In this document: one piece after another, positions 16,347-25,308 of the stretch
Numbering within the stretch: the first letter of the stretch is position 1
Layout: the number at the start of each line of letters is the position of its first letter
Assembly: GCA_016721925.1 (NCBI GenBank)
Contig: JADKHE010000011.1
Span: forward strand, 496,001-560,000
Reading direction: 5' to 3'
Origin: Candidatus Skiveiella danica
GTDB lineage: Bacteria > Pseudomonadota > Gammaproteobacteria > Burkholderiales > Burkholderiaceae_C
DNA length: 64,000 nucleotides
Notes under the pieces: model-generated
What the model saw: the letters and a program-made list of their open reading frames with translations, nothing else
What the model was told of the DNA's origin: nothing
Databases searched by the model: none
Translations under genes and position numbers: made by a program

Positions 16347-17027
16347 ATGACAGATACACGTCAAGCCAGTATCGAAGACCAGGCACTGGTCGCCCTCTTT
16401 GAAGGGCTGGACACTCCCGGCGTCTCCGACGCCATGGACAAGCTGGGCCTGCATGGCCAGGCGCTGGGCATCATGCCGTTGGCCAATTACACCCGGGCTG
16501 TGGTTGGCCCGGCCTTTACCGTCAAGTACGTGCCGGCCAGCGACCCGCCGGGCACCGTGGGCGACTTCATCGACGACGTGGCGCCTGGCGACGTGGTGGT
16601 GATCGACAACGACGCTCGCACGGACTGCACGGTCTGGGGCGACATCATGACCCAGTACGCGGGCCTGCGCGGCATCGCGGGCACGGTGATCGACGGCGTG
16701 TGCCGTGACGTGGGCAAGGCGCTGGTCGACGGCTATCCAATGTTCAGCGCCGGCCGTTTCATGCGTACCGGCAAGGACCGTGTGCAGGTCGAATCGGTGA
16801 ATGCCCCCGTAGCCATTGGCACCGTGCGGGTTGTCGCGCGCGACATCGTGGTGGCCGATGCCAATGGCGTGGTCATCGTGCCGCGCGGCCGCGCCCGAGA
16901 GGTGGCGGCGACGGCTCGCAAGATCGAGGAAATCGAATCGCGCATCCGGGACCAGATTGCCCAGGGCAAAACCCTGGGCGAGGCGCGCGCTGCACTGGGC
17001 TACCACAAGCTTCAGACCAAGGAGTGA
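16347..17027 (+). CDS. RraA/HMG-aldolase-fold protein 2
   Basis: This 226-residue RraA-like protein has intact active-site elements: GVSDAMDKLGLHG, CTVWGDIMTQYAGLRG, GTVIDGVCRDVGKA (Arg-Asp pair) and VVADANGVVIVPRGRA. In the aldolase branch these bind a divalent metal and cleave 4-hydroxy-2-oxo acids to pyruvate; in the RraA branch they bind RNase E. The retained Arg-Asp and the catabolic setting favour an aldolase or decarboxylase. It starts 65 bp after paralogue 1, and paralogue 3 starts 2 bp after its stop, so one operon is likely. Confidence 0.85.
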   Translation: MTDTRQASIEDQALVALFEGLDTPGVSDAMDKLGLHGQALGIMPLANYTRAVVGPAFTVKYVPASDPPGTVGDFIDDVAPGDVVVIDNDARTDCTVWGDIMTQYAGLRGIAGTVIDGVCRDVGKALVDGYPMFSAGRFMRTGKDRVQVESVNAPVAIGTVRVVARDIVVADANGVVIVPRGRAREVAATARKIEEIESRIRDQIAQGKTLGEARAALGYHKLQTKE

Positions 17028-17029
17028 TC

Positions 17030-17692
17030 ATGACATCCGCCGCCCAACCCTATCGCGCCGAGCAACTGGCGCAAGCCTGCAACCTGGGCACATCCACGCT
17101 GTTTGAGGCCTCGGGCCTGTCGACCAGTGCCACCGATGTCGCCATCCGCCCGGTGTGGGCTGGCGCCGCGGTGGCCGGGCCGGCCTATCCGCTGGAATGT
17201 TCGCCGGGCGACAACCTCGCCATCCATATCGCGATGGAGAAGGCGCCGCGTGGCAGCATTCTGGTCATCTCCACGGGCGGCTTTGTCGCAGGCTACTGGG
17301 GAGAGGTGCTCACGGTGGCAGCCGAGGCGGCCGGCGTCGCGGGTCTGGTCATCGACGGCGGCGTGCGCGACATCGCGGCCCTGACGGCGCGGCGCTTTCC
17401 GGTGTTCTCGCGCGGCATATCGATGCGCGGCACGATCAAGGCCAGCGCCCCTTCGGTGGGCCAGCCAATCAGCTTCACCGGCGCCCCGGTGGCGGCCGGC
17501 GATCTGGTGGCGGCCGGCGATCTGGTGGTGGCCGATGATGATGGCGTGCTCGTCATTCCCGCGATACATGTCGCCCACACGCTGGCTCAAGGGCAAGCCC
17601 GTGCGGACAAGGAAGCCCGGATGATGGAAGCGTTGACGCAAGGCCAATCCACGCTGGAGTTGATGAACCTCACAAGCTTCAGGCAAGCATGA
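17030..17692 (+). CDS. RraA/HMG-aldolase-fold protein 3, with internal 6-residue duplication
   Basis: The third tandem RraA-like protein has 220 residues. GYWGEVLTVAAEAAG and GLVIDGGVRDIAAL keep the Arg-Asp pair. The motif order matches its two neighbours, but sequence similarity among the three looks modest, so they are ancient paralogues rather than recent copies. An exact 18-bp tandem duplication (17489-17524) doubles VAAGDL just before VVADDDGVLVIP, lengthening a surface turn in frame. ATG 17030 is chosen over GTG 17024, which precedes the previous stop. Its stop overlaps the aminotransferase ATG. Confidence 0.85.
   Translation: MTSAAQPYRAEQLAQACNLGTSTLFEASGLSTSATDVAIRPVWAGAAVAGPAYPLECSPGDNLAIHIAMEKAPRGSILVISTGGFVAGYWGEVLTVAAEAAGVAGLVIDGGVRDIAALTARRFPVFSRGISMRGTIKASAPSVGQPISFTGAPVAAGDLVAAGDLVVADDDGVLVIPAIHVAHTLAQGQARADKEARMMEALTQGQSTLELMNLTSFRQA
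17489..17524 (+). repeat. Exact 18-bp tandem duplication inside RraA-like gene 3
   Basis: Two identical 18-bp units, GTGGCGGCCGGCGATCTG, lie head to tail (17489-17506 and 17507-17524). The length keeps the frame and inserts six residues. Identity of both copies suggests a recent slippage event. Confidence 0.9.
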
Positions 17693-18909
17693 TGACGGCG
17701 CCAGTCCACGAGTTGAACCGCTTCCTGGCCGAGGCCAAGCCTTCGGCAACCTACAAGGTCATGGACCGCGTCGCAGGGCGCCGAGCGGCGGGTGACAGGA
17801 TCATTTCGCTCTGTGCGGGCGAGCCGGACTTCGACACGCCTGCGCATGTGTGTGAGGCCGGCATCGCCGCCATCCGTGCCGGGCACACCCGCTACACGCA
17901 GGTGGCCGGGCTGCGGGCCTTGCGTGAAGCCGTCGCCGGCAAGTTCCAGCGTGAAAACGGGCTGGACGTGGACTGGCGCAATACGCTGGTGTGCAGCGGC
18001 GGCAAGCAGGTGATCTTCAACGCGCTGGCCGCCACGCTGAACGAAGGCGATGAGGTCGTCGTGCCCGCACCGTACTGGGTGAGCTACCCTGAAATCGTGC
18101 AACTGTGCGGCGGCAGGGCCATGACCGTGGCCTGCGGGGCCGAGAGCGGATTCAAACTCACGCCGGATGCACTGCAGGCCTCCATCACCTCGCGCACGCG
18201 CTGGCTGATCCTGAACTCGCCCTCCAACCCGACCGGTGCTGTCTACAGCCGAAGCGAACTGCAGGCGCTGGCCGAAGTGCTGCTGGCGCACCCGCAAGTG
18301 CTGGTGCTTAGCGACGACATCTATGAGCACCTGATCTTCGACGGCATCGAGTTCTTCACTCTGGCCCAGGTGGAGCCGAGGTTGCGTGAGCGCGTGCTGA
18401 CCATGAACGGCGTTTCCAAGGCCTATGCCATGACCGGCTGGCGCATTGGCTTTGGCACGGGGCCTGGCTGGCTGATCGAGGCCATGGAAAAGCTGCAAGG
18501 CCAGCAGACGTCGGGCGCTTGCACCATCTCCCAGCATGCGGCACTGGCCGCACTGACGGGGCCGCAGGACTTCATCGACCAGTCGCGCACGGCCTTCCAA
18601 CGGCGGCGCGACATGGTCGTGGATTTGTTGAACCGGGCTCCAGGTTTGCATTGCGAAGTACCGCAGGGCGCGTTCTACGCCTTCGCCGCATGCAAGGACC
18701 TTCTGGGCAGGATCACGCCGGCAGGCACCAAGCTGAACAGCGACGAGGACGTGGTCAATGCGTTGCTGGACGAAGCGAATGTAGCCACCGTGCATGGCAG
18801 CGCCTTTGGGCTGGGTCCCTATGTCCGGATTGCCTATGCGCTGGGTGATGCGCCTTTGCGTGCAGCGTGTGAAGCGATTCACCGGTTTAGCCAGGCACTG
18901 GCCGATTGA
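17689..18909 (+). CDS. Class I/II PLP-dependent aminotransferase (aspartate-aminotransferase-like)
   Basis: This 406-residue fold-type I aminotransferase transfers an amino group between an amino acid and a 2-oxo acid. Visible landmarks are GEPDFDTPAHV, the PLP contacts CSGGKQVIF and APYWVSYPE, NSPSNPTGAVY, DDIYEHL, the Schiff-base Lys244 in NGVSKAYAMTGWRIGF, and the substrate-binding Arg in PYVRIAYAL. It resembles AspC/AspB 1-gamma-type enzymes. The ATG overlaps the stop of RraA-like gene 3 (ATGA), so it is translationally coupled to the cluster. A role in making or consuming the 2-oxo acid used by the aldolase-like enzymes is plausible but inferred. Confidence 0.9.
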   Translation: MMTAPVHELNRFLAEAKPSATYKVMDRVAGRRAAGDRIISLCAGEPDFDTPAHVCEAGIAAIRAGHTRYTQVAGLRALREAVAGKFQRENGLDVDWRNTLVCSGGKQVIFNALAATLNEGDEVVVPAPYWVSYPEIVQLCGGRAMTVACGAESGFKLTPDALQASITSRTRWLILNSPSNPTGAVYSRSELQALAEVLLAHPQVLVLSDDIYEHLIFDGIEFFTLAQVEPRLRERVLTMNGVSKAYAMTGWRIGFGTGPGWLIEAMEKLQGQQTSGACTISQHAALAALTGPQDFIDQSRTAFQRRRDMVVDLLNRAPGLHCEVPQGAFYAFAACKDLLGRITPAGTKLNSDEDVVNALLDEANVATVHGSAFGLGPYVRIAYALGDAPLRAACEAIHRFSQALAD

Positions 18910-19052
18910 ATCCATTTCCCGGCAGGGCAAGCACCGATGCGCCGATCTGTCGAAGGTCAGCATTGCCTCTCAGGTGAAAGCGCCGCTGGCCATGGTGGGG
19001 CCTGGAGTCATCCCCGGCGCCAGAGCCGGCCGCGGCAGGGCTTGGCGCAGCC

Positions 19053-19697
19053 TCAGTTCGCCACGGTGAAGCGCTGTTGCACGTGGCGACGGGTTTCGAT
19101 CTCGTCCACGATGGCCACGGCCAGGTCGGCCACCGAAATGCCGGCGGGCGCCTCGCCCACGCCGGGCAGCAGGTCGTCCAGCCCCAGGCGGTACTGGCCG
19201 GTGCGCGCACCGGGCGCCAGACCGATGGGGGGCGACAGGAACACCCAGTCCAGCGAGGTTTCCCCCTTCAGCTGGTTCAGCGCCTCGCGCGCGGCCAGCG
19301 CACCCTGCTTGTACTCGGCGGGGAAGGGCGGGGTGTCCACCAGCTGCAGGCCCGGGGCCACAAACAGGCTGCCGGCGCCGCCCACGACCAGCAGGCGCTT
19401 CAGGCCGGCCTGCTTCACGCCCTCGACGATGGCGCGGGTGCCTTGCAGGAACTGGTCGTAAATCCGCGGCTCGGTCCAGCCGGGGTTGTAGGCGCTGACC
19501 ACGGCGTCATGCCCGGCCACGGCGGCGGCCACCTGGGCGGCGTCCAGCGCGTCGGCGGCGATGACCGTCAGGCCCGGCTGGGGCGTGAGTTTGCCCGGGT
19601 TGCGCGCCAGCACGGTGACGACGTGGCCCCGGCTCAGCAGTTCGGCCAGGACGGGGGCGCCGACAAACCCTGTGGCGCCAATGAGTGCAACTTTCAT
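19053..19697 (-). CDS. NAD(P)-binding oxidoreductase, atypical SDR/NmrA-like
   Basis: The 214-residue protein opens with the Rossmann motif GATGFVGAPV (residues 7-16) and matches short atypical SDRs of the NAD(P)H-binding YwnB/NmrA-like group (DALDAAQVAAAVAGHDAVVSAYNPGW, VVGGAGSLFVAPG, LSPPIGLAPGARTGQYR). Such proteins are reductases or redox sensors; the substrate is unknown. It is divergent from the LysR gene at 19810, which probably regulates it. Confidence 0.85.
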   Translation of the reverse strand: MKVALIGATGFVGAPVLAELLSRGHVVTVLARNPGKLTPQPGLTVIAADALDAAQVAAAVAGHDAVVSAYNPGWTEPRIYDQFLQGTRAIVEGVKQAGLKRLLVVGGAGSLFVAPGLQLVDTPPFPAEYKQGALAAREALNQLKGETSLDWVFLSPPIGLAPGARTGQYRLGLDDLLPGVGEAPAGISVADLAVAIVDEIETRRHVQQRFTVAN

Positions 19698-19735
19698 GGA
19701 AATCTCCGTTGTGTTCAGGAAGGCTTTAGTCTGAT

Positions 19736-19749
19736 GGCTTCATGAAGCC
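19736..19749. promoter_or_regulatory. 14-bp palindrome in the oxidoreductase/LysR divergent region
   Basis: GGCTTCATGAAGCC is a perfect palindrome near the middle of the 112-bp region between the two divergent genes, a natural operator for the adjacent LysR protein. A larger AAGGCTT/AAGCCTT dyad overlaps it. Confidence 0.45.
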
Positions 19750-19809
19750 TTGAATATACGGTCAATTTCGCAAATACTGTGAAGTAAAACTACATAGAAG
19801 TGGCATTTC

Positions 19810-20715
19810 ATGGACCAGCTCAAGCGAATGGCCGTCTTTGCCGAGGTGGTGGCGGCGGGCTCGCTCACCGCGGCCGCACGGCGACTGGGCATGACGCCCT
19901 CGGCCGTCAGCCAGCATTTGCGCCAGCTCGAAGGCGCGTTGGGCCTGGCGCTGCTGCACCGCTCCACCCGCAAGCTCACGCTCACCGAGGCCGGCGCGCG
20001 CTACATCGATGGCTGCACCGCCATGGTGGCCGCCGCCCGCGCCGCCGACCAGGCGCTGGAGCGCCACCGCGACGAGCCCGAGGGTGAGTTGCGCATTGCC
20101 GCGCCCATTGGCTTCGGCGGCCTGCTGGCCCGGGCCCTGGCCCCGTTGCGCCGGCACCCGCGGCTCACGCTGCAGCTGTTGCTGGACGATGCGCTGGTGG
20201 ACCTGATCGACGCGCGGGTCGACATCGCCCTGCGCGCCGGCAGCCTGCCGGATTCCAGCCTGGTGGCCCGCAGGCTGGGCAGCATGGGCACGCAGATGTG
20301 CGCCGCGCCCGCCTACCTGGCCGAGCGCGGCTGGCCTGGCACTCCGCAGGACCTGGCGCAGCACGACTGGCTGGGCGCCCGGCCCTTCGGCACCGCGACG
20401 CAGAGCCTGGTGCTGCACAGCGACGCTGGCGAGACGGCCACGGTGCAGGTCAACAGCCGTGCCCAGGCCAGCCAGGTCACGGCCTTGCACGCCCTGTGCG
20501 TCGAGGGCTGGGGCATCGGCGTGGTCGTCAGCGAGGATGACCGCCGTGCCTTGGCCGACGGGCGCCTGGTGCCGGTGCTGCCGGGCTGGCAGTTGCCCGA
20601 CCTGCCGGTCTATGCCGTCACGCCCCGGCGCGGCGAGCAGCCGGCCAAGGTGCGCCATGCCCTGGCGCTGCTGGCGGCGCACTTCGATCCCTTGCCGGGT
20701 CCTGCGGCCGGGTGA
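19810..20715 (+). CDS. LysR-family regulator
   Basis: The 301-residue LysR protein has the helix-turn-helix at about residues 5-60 (MAVFAEVVAAGSLTAAARRLGMTPSAVSQHLRQLEGALGLALLHRSTRK) and an effector domain thereafter. MAVFAEVVAAGSLTAAA places it in the large YafC/DsdC-like group that often controls a neighbouring oxidoreductase. It is divergent from the NAD(P)-binding protein gene and shares a palindromic site with it. Confidence 0.88.
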   Translation: MDQLKRMAVFAEVVAAGSLTAAARRLGMTPSAVSQHLRQLEGALGLALLHRSTRKLTLTEAGARYIDGCTAMVAAARAADQALERHRDEPEGELRIAAPIGFGGLLARALAPLRRHPRLTLQLLLDDALVDLIDARVDIALRAGSLPDSSLVARRLGSMGTQMCAAPAYLAERGWPGTPQDLAQHDWLGARPFGTATQSLVLHSDAGETATVQVNSRAQASQVTALHALCVEGWGIGVVVSEDDRRALADGRLVPVLPGWQLPDLPVYAVTPRRGEQPAKVRHALALLAAHFDPLPGPAAG

Positions 20716-20890
20716 CCCGTGAACCGGCCGGGTCTTGCCCGTCCGGGTCTGGGCCGCACCGGGACCTGTGTGGGGATGCGCACAGAGCCAATGGGCGGCG
20801 CCCGCCACACTCGTGCCAGGCACTGGACGCTCCCGGATCCAGTCATGCCAACCCTCCGTGCGCACGACCCCCACCTTTCTCACGTCCTTG

Positions 20891-22837
20891 ATGCGTTTTC
20901 TGCTGGGCCTGGCCGCGGCCCTGCTGGCCACGCTGGTGCTGGCCGCCCTGTTCATCGCGGTCTTCGGCTGGAACTGGCTGCGCGCCCCGCTGGAGCGCGT
21001 GGTGTTGCAGAAGACCGGAAGGGAACTGGCCATCCACGGCGACCTGACGGTGAAGTTCGGTTGGCCGCAGGTGCGCCTGCGCGGCGCCACGCTGACCTTC
21101 GCCAACCCGGCCTGGACCCAGGAACGGTACATGGTGGCGGCCACCAGCGTCGAGGTGGCGGTCGATGTGCCCCAGCTGCTGCAACGCCATCTCACCTTCC
21201 CCGAAGTGCGCCTGCAGCAGGCCACGGTGTTCCTGGAGACGTCTGCTGACGGGCGCAAGAACTGGCTGCTGGACCTGGCGCAGCAGGACGAGAACGCCCG
21301 CATCCGCATCGGGCGCATCGCGCTGGACCGCGCCCAGCTGGGGTATGACGACGTCGCCCGAAAGACCCGCCTTCGGGCGACGCTGTCGACCGGCGCGGAC
21401 GGGGCCGAACACAGCGCCACCGCCGACCTCCAGTTCACGGCAAACGGCCGCTACAAAGGGCTGGAGGTCAAGGCCCAAGGCAGCGGCGGGCCCGTGCTGG
21501 CGCTGCGCGACACGACCCTGCCGTATCCGCTGAAGTTCGAGGCCAGCGCCGGGCGCACGCAGGTCAAGGCCGATGGCACGCTGACGGGCCTGCTGGCCCT
21601 GGACGCCATCGACATGCGCATGACGCTGCGCGGCGACAACCTGGAACAGCTCTATCCCCTGCTGGGCATCGCGTTTCCGGCCACACGGCCTTACCTCACC
21701 GAAGGTCATCTGCTGCACGCGGGCAGCACCTGGCGCTACGAGCAATTCACCGGGCGCATCGGCACGAGCGACATCGCCGGCTTTGTGCAGGTGGTCACGG
21801 GGGGCAAACGCCCCGCGCTGACGGCCGGCCTGACCTCTCGCGTGCTCGCCCTGGAAGATCTGGGCTCGGTCATTGGCGCGCGCCCGGGCAGCGCGGCGCG
21901 GGCGGCGGCGTCACCGGTGGGGCGGGCTCGTGTGCTGCCCGACCTGCCGTTCAAGACCGACCGCTGGGACTCGGTGGACGCCGAGGTTGACTTGAGCGCC
22001 AAATCCCTGCGCCACGCCAAGGCCCTGCCGCTGGAGAACCTGGTGACCCACCTCAGCCTGCGGGACGCGGTGCTGACCCTGGACCCCCTCAACTTTGGCC
22101 TGGCCGGCGGCCAGCTCGACACCCGTGTCACGCTGGATGGGCGCAGCCAGCCGATCCAGGCGCATGCCCAGGTGCGGGCCCGCAAGGTGTTGCTGTCCCG
22201 ACTGTTTCCGACGGTGAATCTGAACAGGAACAGCATCGGCCAGGTCAACGGGCAGTTCGATCTGACCGGCAAGGGCGATTCGGTGGGCAGTCTGCTGGCC
22301 AGCTCCAACGGCAAGCTGGGGCTGGTGGTGGCGGGCGGCGAGGTCAGCAAGCTGATGATGGAAAAAATCGGGCTGCACCTCTGGGAGATCCTTAGCCTGA
22401 ACCTGACCGGCGACCGGCTCGTGAAGCTGCGCTGCGCCGTGGCCGACTTCGACGTGAAACAGGGCCGGATGACCGCCAGCGCGCTGGTGTTCGACACGCA
22501 GGTCACCACCCTCATCGGCACGGGCACGATCGACCTGGGCCATGAGACGCTGGACCTCACGCTCAACCCGAGGACCAAGAAGACCAGCCCGCTGGCCCTG
22601 ACCAGCCCGATCTACATCCGTGGCAGCTTTGCCCGCCCGACGACCGAAGTCGACAAGGGGCGTGTGGCCCTGCGTGCCATTGGCGCGGTCGGGCTGGGCC
22701 TGATCAACCCGCTGCTGGCGCTGATCCCGTTGATCGATGCAGGCCCCGGCGAGGACAGCGATTGCGGCGAGCTGGTGCGCGAGGCGCGGGCCTTGCCGCA
22801 TCCGCCTGGCGCGCCCGGGAAAGTCCTGAAAAAGTAG
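20891..22837 (+). CDS. AsmA-family inner-membrane protein
   Basis: This 648-residue AsmA-like protein is an inner-membrane-anchored periplasmic protein of the family now linked to lipid transport between membranes. The N-terminal membrane helix is about residues 2-26 (FLLGLAAALLATLVLAALF), followed by the AsmA N-domain (GRELAIHGDLTVKFGWPQVRLRGATLTFANPAWT) and the C-terminal repeats (NGKLGLVVAGGEVSKLMMEKIG, then LTLNPRTKKTSPLALTSPIYIRGSFARP). ATG 20891 is chosen because it directly precedes the helix; upstream in-frame codons would add a non-conserved tail. The stop codon TAG lies within a dispersed repeat copy. Confidence 0.88.
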   Translation: MRFLLGLAAALLATLVLAALFIAVFGWNWLRAPLERVVLQKTGRELAIHGDLTVKFGWPQVRLRGATLTFANPAWTQERYMVAATSVEVAVDVPQLLQRHLTFPEVRLQQATVFLETSADGRKNWLLDLAQQDENARIRIGRIALDRAQLGYDDVARKTRLRATLSTGADGAEHSATADLQFTANGRYKGLEVKAQGSGGPVLALRDTTLPYPLKFEASAGRTQVKADGTLTGLLALDAIDMRMTLRGDNLEQLYPLLGIAFPATRPYLTEGHLLHAGSTWRYEQFTGRIGTSDIAGFVQVVTGGKRPALTAGLTSRVLALEDLGSVIGARPGSAARAAASPVGRARVLPDLPFKTDRWDSVDAEVDLSAKSLRHAKALPLENLVTHLSLRDAVLTLDPLNFGLAGGQLDTRVTLDGRSQPIQAHAQVRARKVLLSRLFPTVNLNRNSIGQVNGQFDLTGKGDSVGSLLASSNGKLGLVVAGGEVSKLMMEKIGLHLWEILSLNLTGDRLVKLRCAVADFDVKQGRMTASALVFDTQVTTLIGTGTIDLGHETLDLTLNPRTKKTSPLALTSPIYIRGSFARPTTEVDKGRVALRAIGAVGLGLINPLLALIPLIDAGPGEDSDCGELVREARALPHPPGAPGKVLKK

Positions 22838-22888
22838 CAGTATGTGACCGTTCCACGACGGGAACGGGTCAGAAAGCTTGAAAAGATC
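22835..22888 (+). repeat. Dispersed repeat copy supplying the AsmA-like stop codon
   Basis: GTAGCAG-n3-GTGACC, a diverged central part, then AGAAAGCTTGAAAAG. The initial TAG is the stop codon of the AsmA-like gene. The remainder of the 165-bp gap to the cytochrome gene has no other recognised element. Confidence 0.6.
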
Positions 22889-23002
22889 GCGTGACAAGCG
22901 CGCCAGAACCGCTGCGGCACGCCGTGGATGCGGGCACAATCCGCCACCGACAGTCAGCGCCCGGGCCATGGATGGCCGGGGTGCGCCAAACGGATCAGCC
23001 CC

Positions 23003-24250
23003 ATGCTTCATTCATTGCGCAAGTCCCTGGCCGTGCTGCCGGCGGCGTTGATGTTCATCGCGTCGTTGAGCGCCGCCCCCGCCGCCCACGCCCAGCAAGC
23101 GGCTGCCCAGCACAGGGCGGCCCCGCAGACACTGGCCCAGCGCGGCGAATACCTGGCCCGTGCGGGCGACTGCATCTCCTGCCACACGGCCAACGGTGGC
23201 GTGCCCTTTGCCGGCGGGTACCGTCTGGACACGCCGTTTGGCGCTCTGCTCGCGCCCAACATCACGCCCGATCCGAAAACCGGCATCGGCCTGTGGAGCG
23301 CAGACCAGTTTTACCGGGCGATGCACGAAGGGGTCAACCGCCACGGGCAGGACATGTACCCGGCTATGCCCTACGACTTCTACACCCGCATCACGCGCGA
23401 GGACAGCGACGCGATCTACGCCTACCTGCGCACGCTCGCCCCGGTGGTCAACGCGGTGAACATCAACCAGCTGCACTTTCCGTTCAACCAGCGCTGGTCG
23501 ATGGCGGTGTGGCGCGAGCTGTATTTCACCGAAGGCACCTTCAAGCCCGACGCCAGCAAACCAACGTCGTGGAACCGCGGCGCCTACCTGGTGGAAGGCC
23601 TGGGCCATTGCAGCTCGTGCCATTCGCCACGCAACGCGTTGGGCGGCATCGAGAAAGACAAGGCCTACACCGGCGCCAGCATCGATGGCTGGTTCGCGCT
23701 CAACCTGTCGTCCAACCTGCACACCGGCCTGGGCAGCTGGACGGCGGCCGAGATCGCCACCTACCTCAAGACCGGCGCGGTGCCCGGCAAGACCACGGCG
23801 CTTGGCCCCATGGCCGAGGTGGTGCGCAACAGCACGTCGCACCTGACGGACGCCGACCTGGCGGCCATGGCCGAGTACCTCAAGTCGATCCCGCCGAACT
23901 CGTCGCTGCGCACCGGCAAGCCGGTGCCCGATCCGGCGCGCGCCCAGGCCGCCACGCTGTACATGGACCACTGCGGCGCCTGTCACCAGGCAGGCGGGCG
24001 CGGCATGCCTGGCGTCTTTCCGCCGCTGGCGGGCAACCCGGTCGTGATTGCGCCCGATGCGGCCAATATCCTCAAGGTGGTGCTCGGGGGCGTGCCGGCG
24101 CAAGGCAAGTACATCCCCATGCCGGGCTTTGCCTCGCAACTGAACGACCAGCAGATTGCCGACCTGGCCAACTACGTGCGCACCAGCTGGGGCAACCCGG
24201 CGGCGGCGGATGTCACCGCTGCCGCTGTGGAAAAACTGCGCGGCCGCTGA
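23003..24250 (+). CDS. Triheme cytochrome c, alcohol/gluconate dehydrogenase subunit type
   Basis: This 415-residue secreted cytochrome has a signal peptide (residues 1-30, ending AAHA) and three c-type heme sites: CISCH (57-61), CSSCH (203-207) and CGACH (324-328). The spacing and blocks such as LAPNITPDPKTGIGLWS, MPYDFYTRIT and RGAYLVEGLGHCSSCHSPRN match the cytochrome subunit of membrane-bound sugar or alcohol dehydrogenases, which passes electrons to ubiquinone. No dehydrogenase gene is adjacent, so it acts either alone or with a partner encoded elsewhere. It converges with the AraC-type gene that ends 14 bp downstream. Confidence 0.9.
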   Translation: MLHSLRKSLAVLPAALMFIASLSAAPAAHAQQAAAQHRAAPQTLAQRGEYLARAGDCISCHTANGGVPFAGGYRLDTPFGALLAPNITPDPKTGIGLWSADQFYRAMHEGVNRHGQDMYPAMPYDFYTRITREDSDAIYAYLRTLAPVVNAVNINQLHFPFNQRWSMAVWRELYFTEGTFKPDASKPTSWNRGAYLVEGLGHCSSCHSPRNALGGIEKDKAYTGASIDGWFALNLSSNLHTGLGSWTAAEIATYLKTGAVPGKTTALGPMAEVVRNSTSHLTDADLAAMAEYLKSIPPNSSLRTGKPVPDPARAQAATLYMDHCGACHQAGGRGMPGVFPPLAGNPVVIAPDAANILKVVLGGVPAQGKYIPMPGFASQLNDQQIADLANYVRTSWGNPAAADVTAAAVEKLRGR

Positions 24251-24263
24251 TCGAACGGCTCGC

Positions 24264-25292
24264 TCAGGCTTTGGCCGGCCGACCGGTGGCCTGTGCAAGC
24301 AAGGCCTTGCGGCGCAGGGTGGCGGGTATCCCGAATTGCGCCTGGTGCCACCGGGCGAGGGTGCTGGGTCCGGAAAACCCCAGCAGGTCGGCGATCTCCG
24401 CCATGGTGCGCGTGGGGTGCGCCAGGTAGCGCTCGGACAGATCCAGCCGGGCCTGATTGACGAGCGCGGAAAAGGTGATGCCATCCCGCTCCAGGCGACG
24501 GTGCACCGTGCGCCGGTCGACGCCCAGATGACGGGCCACGTTCTCCACGGAGCAGCGTCCGGTCGGCAGCAGGATCAGAACCAGCTGGCGGACCTCCTTG
24601 TCGATCGACTGGGGGTCCATGCCGACGGTGTTCTCCAGAAGCCGGCGCGCGTAACCTGCCATCACCGGGTCTGAGGAGGCAATGGGCGTGTCCAGATCGC
24701 TGCTCTTGCAGACGATGCCATCGAACTCGCAGCCGAACTCCAGCGCCGGGCCGAACAGGCGCCGGTGCAGGCTGAGGTCTACCGGGCTCTGGTGCACGAA
24801 GCACACCCGCCGCGGCCACCAGTCGTCACCCAGAAAGATGCGCAGCACGCGCATCACGGCGCCCAGCGCCAGCTCGACCGACTGGTGCATGGCCCCGGGC
24901 TCGTCGACCACCAGATCCTGCCGGATGGTCGCCAGTCCGCCGGATTCCTCGATGCGCAGCAGCAGCGACTCGTTGTGCACCCGCATGTACTGGGCGATCA
25001 CGTCCAGCAGGTGGCGCACCGTGGGGGCATCACGCGCCACCAGGCCGAGCTGGCCCAGGATCGACAGGCGCCGGGTCTCCGCCATGCGCAGCCCGAAATT
25101 CTCGACCCCGGACAGGGCGGCCGAGTCCTCCAGCAGGCGGCGCACCGCCGTGGTGGGAATTTTCAGGTCGCGCTCGACCAGGCAGGCCTGGCTCAACCCC
25201 ACCGAGCGGACCATCTGGTAGGGATCCAACCCCACGCTGCGCGCGATCTCGGCATAGTTCGTCAGCACGGCAGAGCGGACCAGTTCAGGCAT
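24264..25292 (-). CDS. AraC-family regulator (OruR/ArgR-like, arabinose-binding-domain type)
   Basis: The regulator has about 342 residues, with an N-terminal effector domain of the Arabinose_bd type (about 15-190) and a C-terminal AraC double helix-turn-helix (about 245-335; CSVENVARHLGVDRRTVHRRLERDGITFSALVNQAR, then RTMAEIADLLGFSGPSTLARWHQAQFG). ATG 25292 is used; GTG 25304 would add four residues. It is divergent from the CMD/BKACE cluster, and phased direct repeats (25309-25341) lie between, so it is the probable activator of that cluster. Confidence 0.88.
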   Translation of the reverse strand: MPELVRSAVLTNYAEIARSVGLDPYQMVRSVGLSQACLVERDLKIPTTAVRRLLEDSAALSGVENFGLRMAETRRLSILGQLGLVARDAPTVRHLLDVIAQYMRVHNESLLLRIEESGGLATIRQDLVVDEPGAMHQSVELALGAVMRVLRIFLGDDWWPRRVCFVHQSPVDLSLHRRLFGPALEFGCEFDGIVCKSSDLDTPIASSDPVMAGYARRLLENTVGMDPQSIDKEVRQLVLILLPTGRCSVENVARHLGVDRRTVHRRLERDGITFSALVNQARLDLSERYLAHPTRTMAEIADLLGFSGPSTLARWHQAQFGIPATLRRKALLAQATGRPAKA

Positions 25293-25308
25293 CGGGGTTC
25301 TCACAGGG

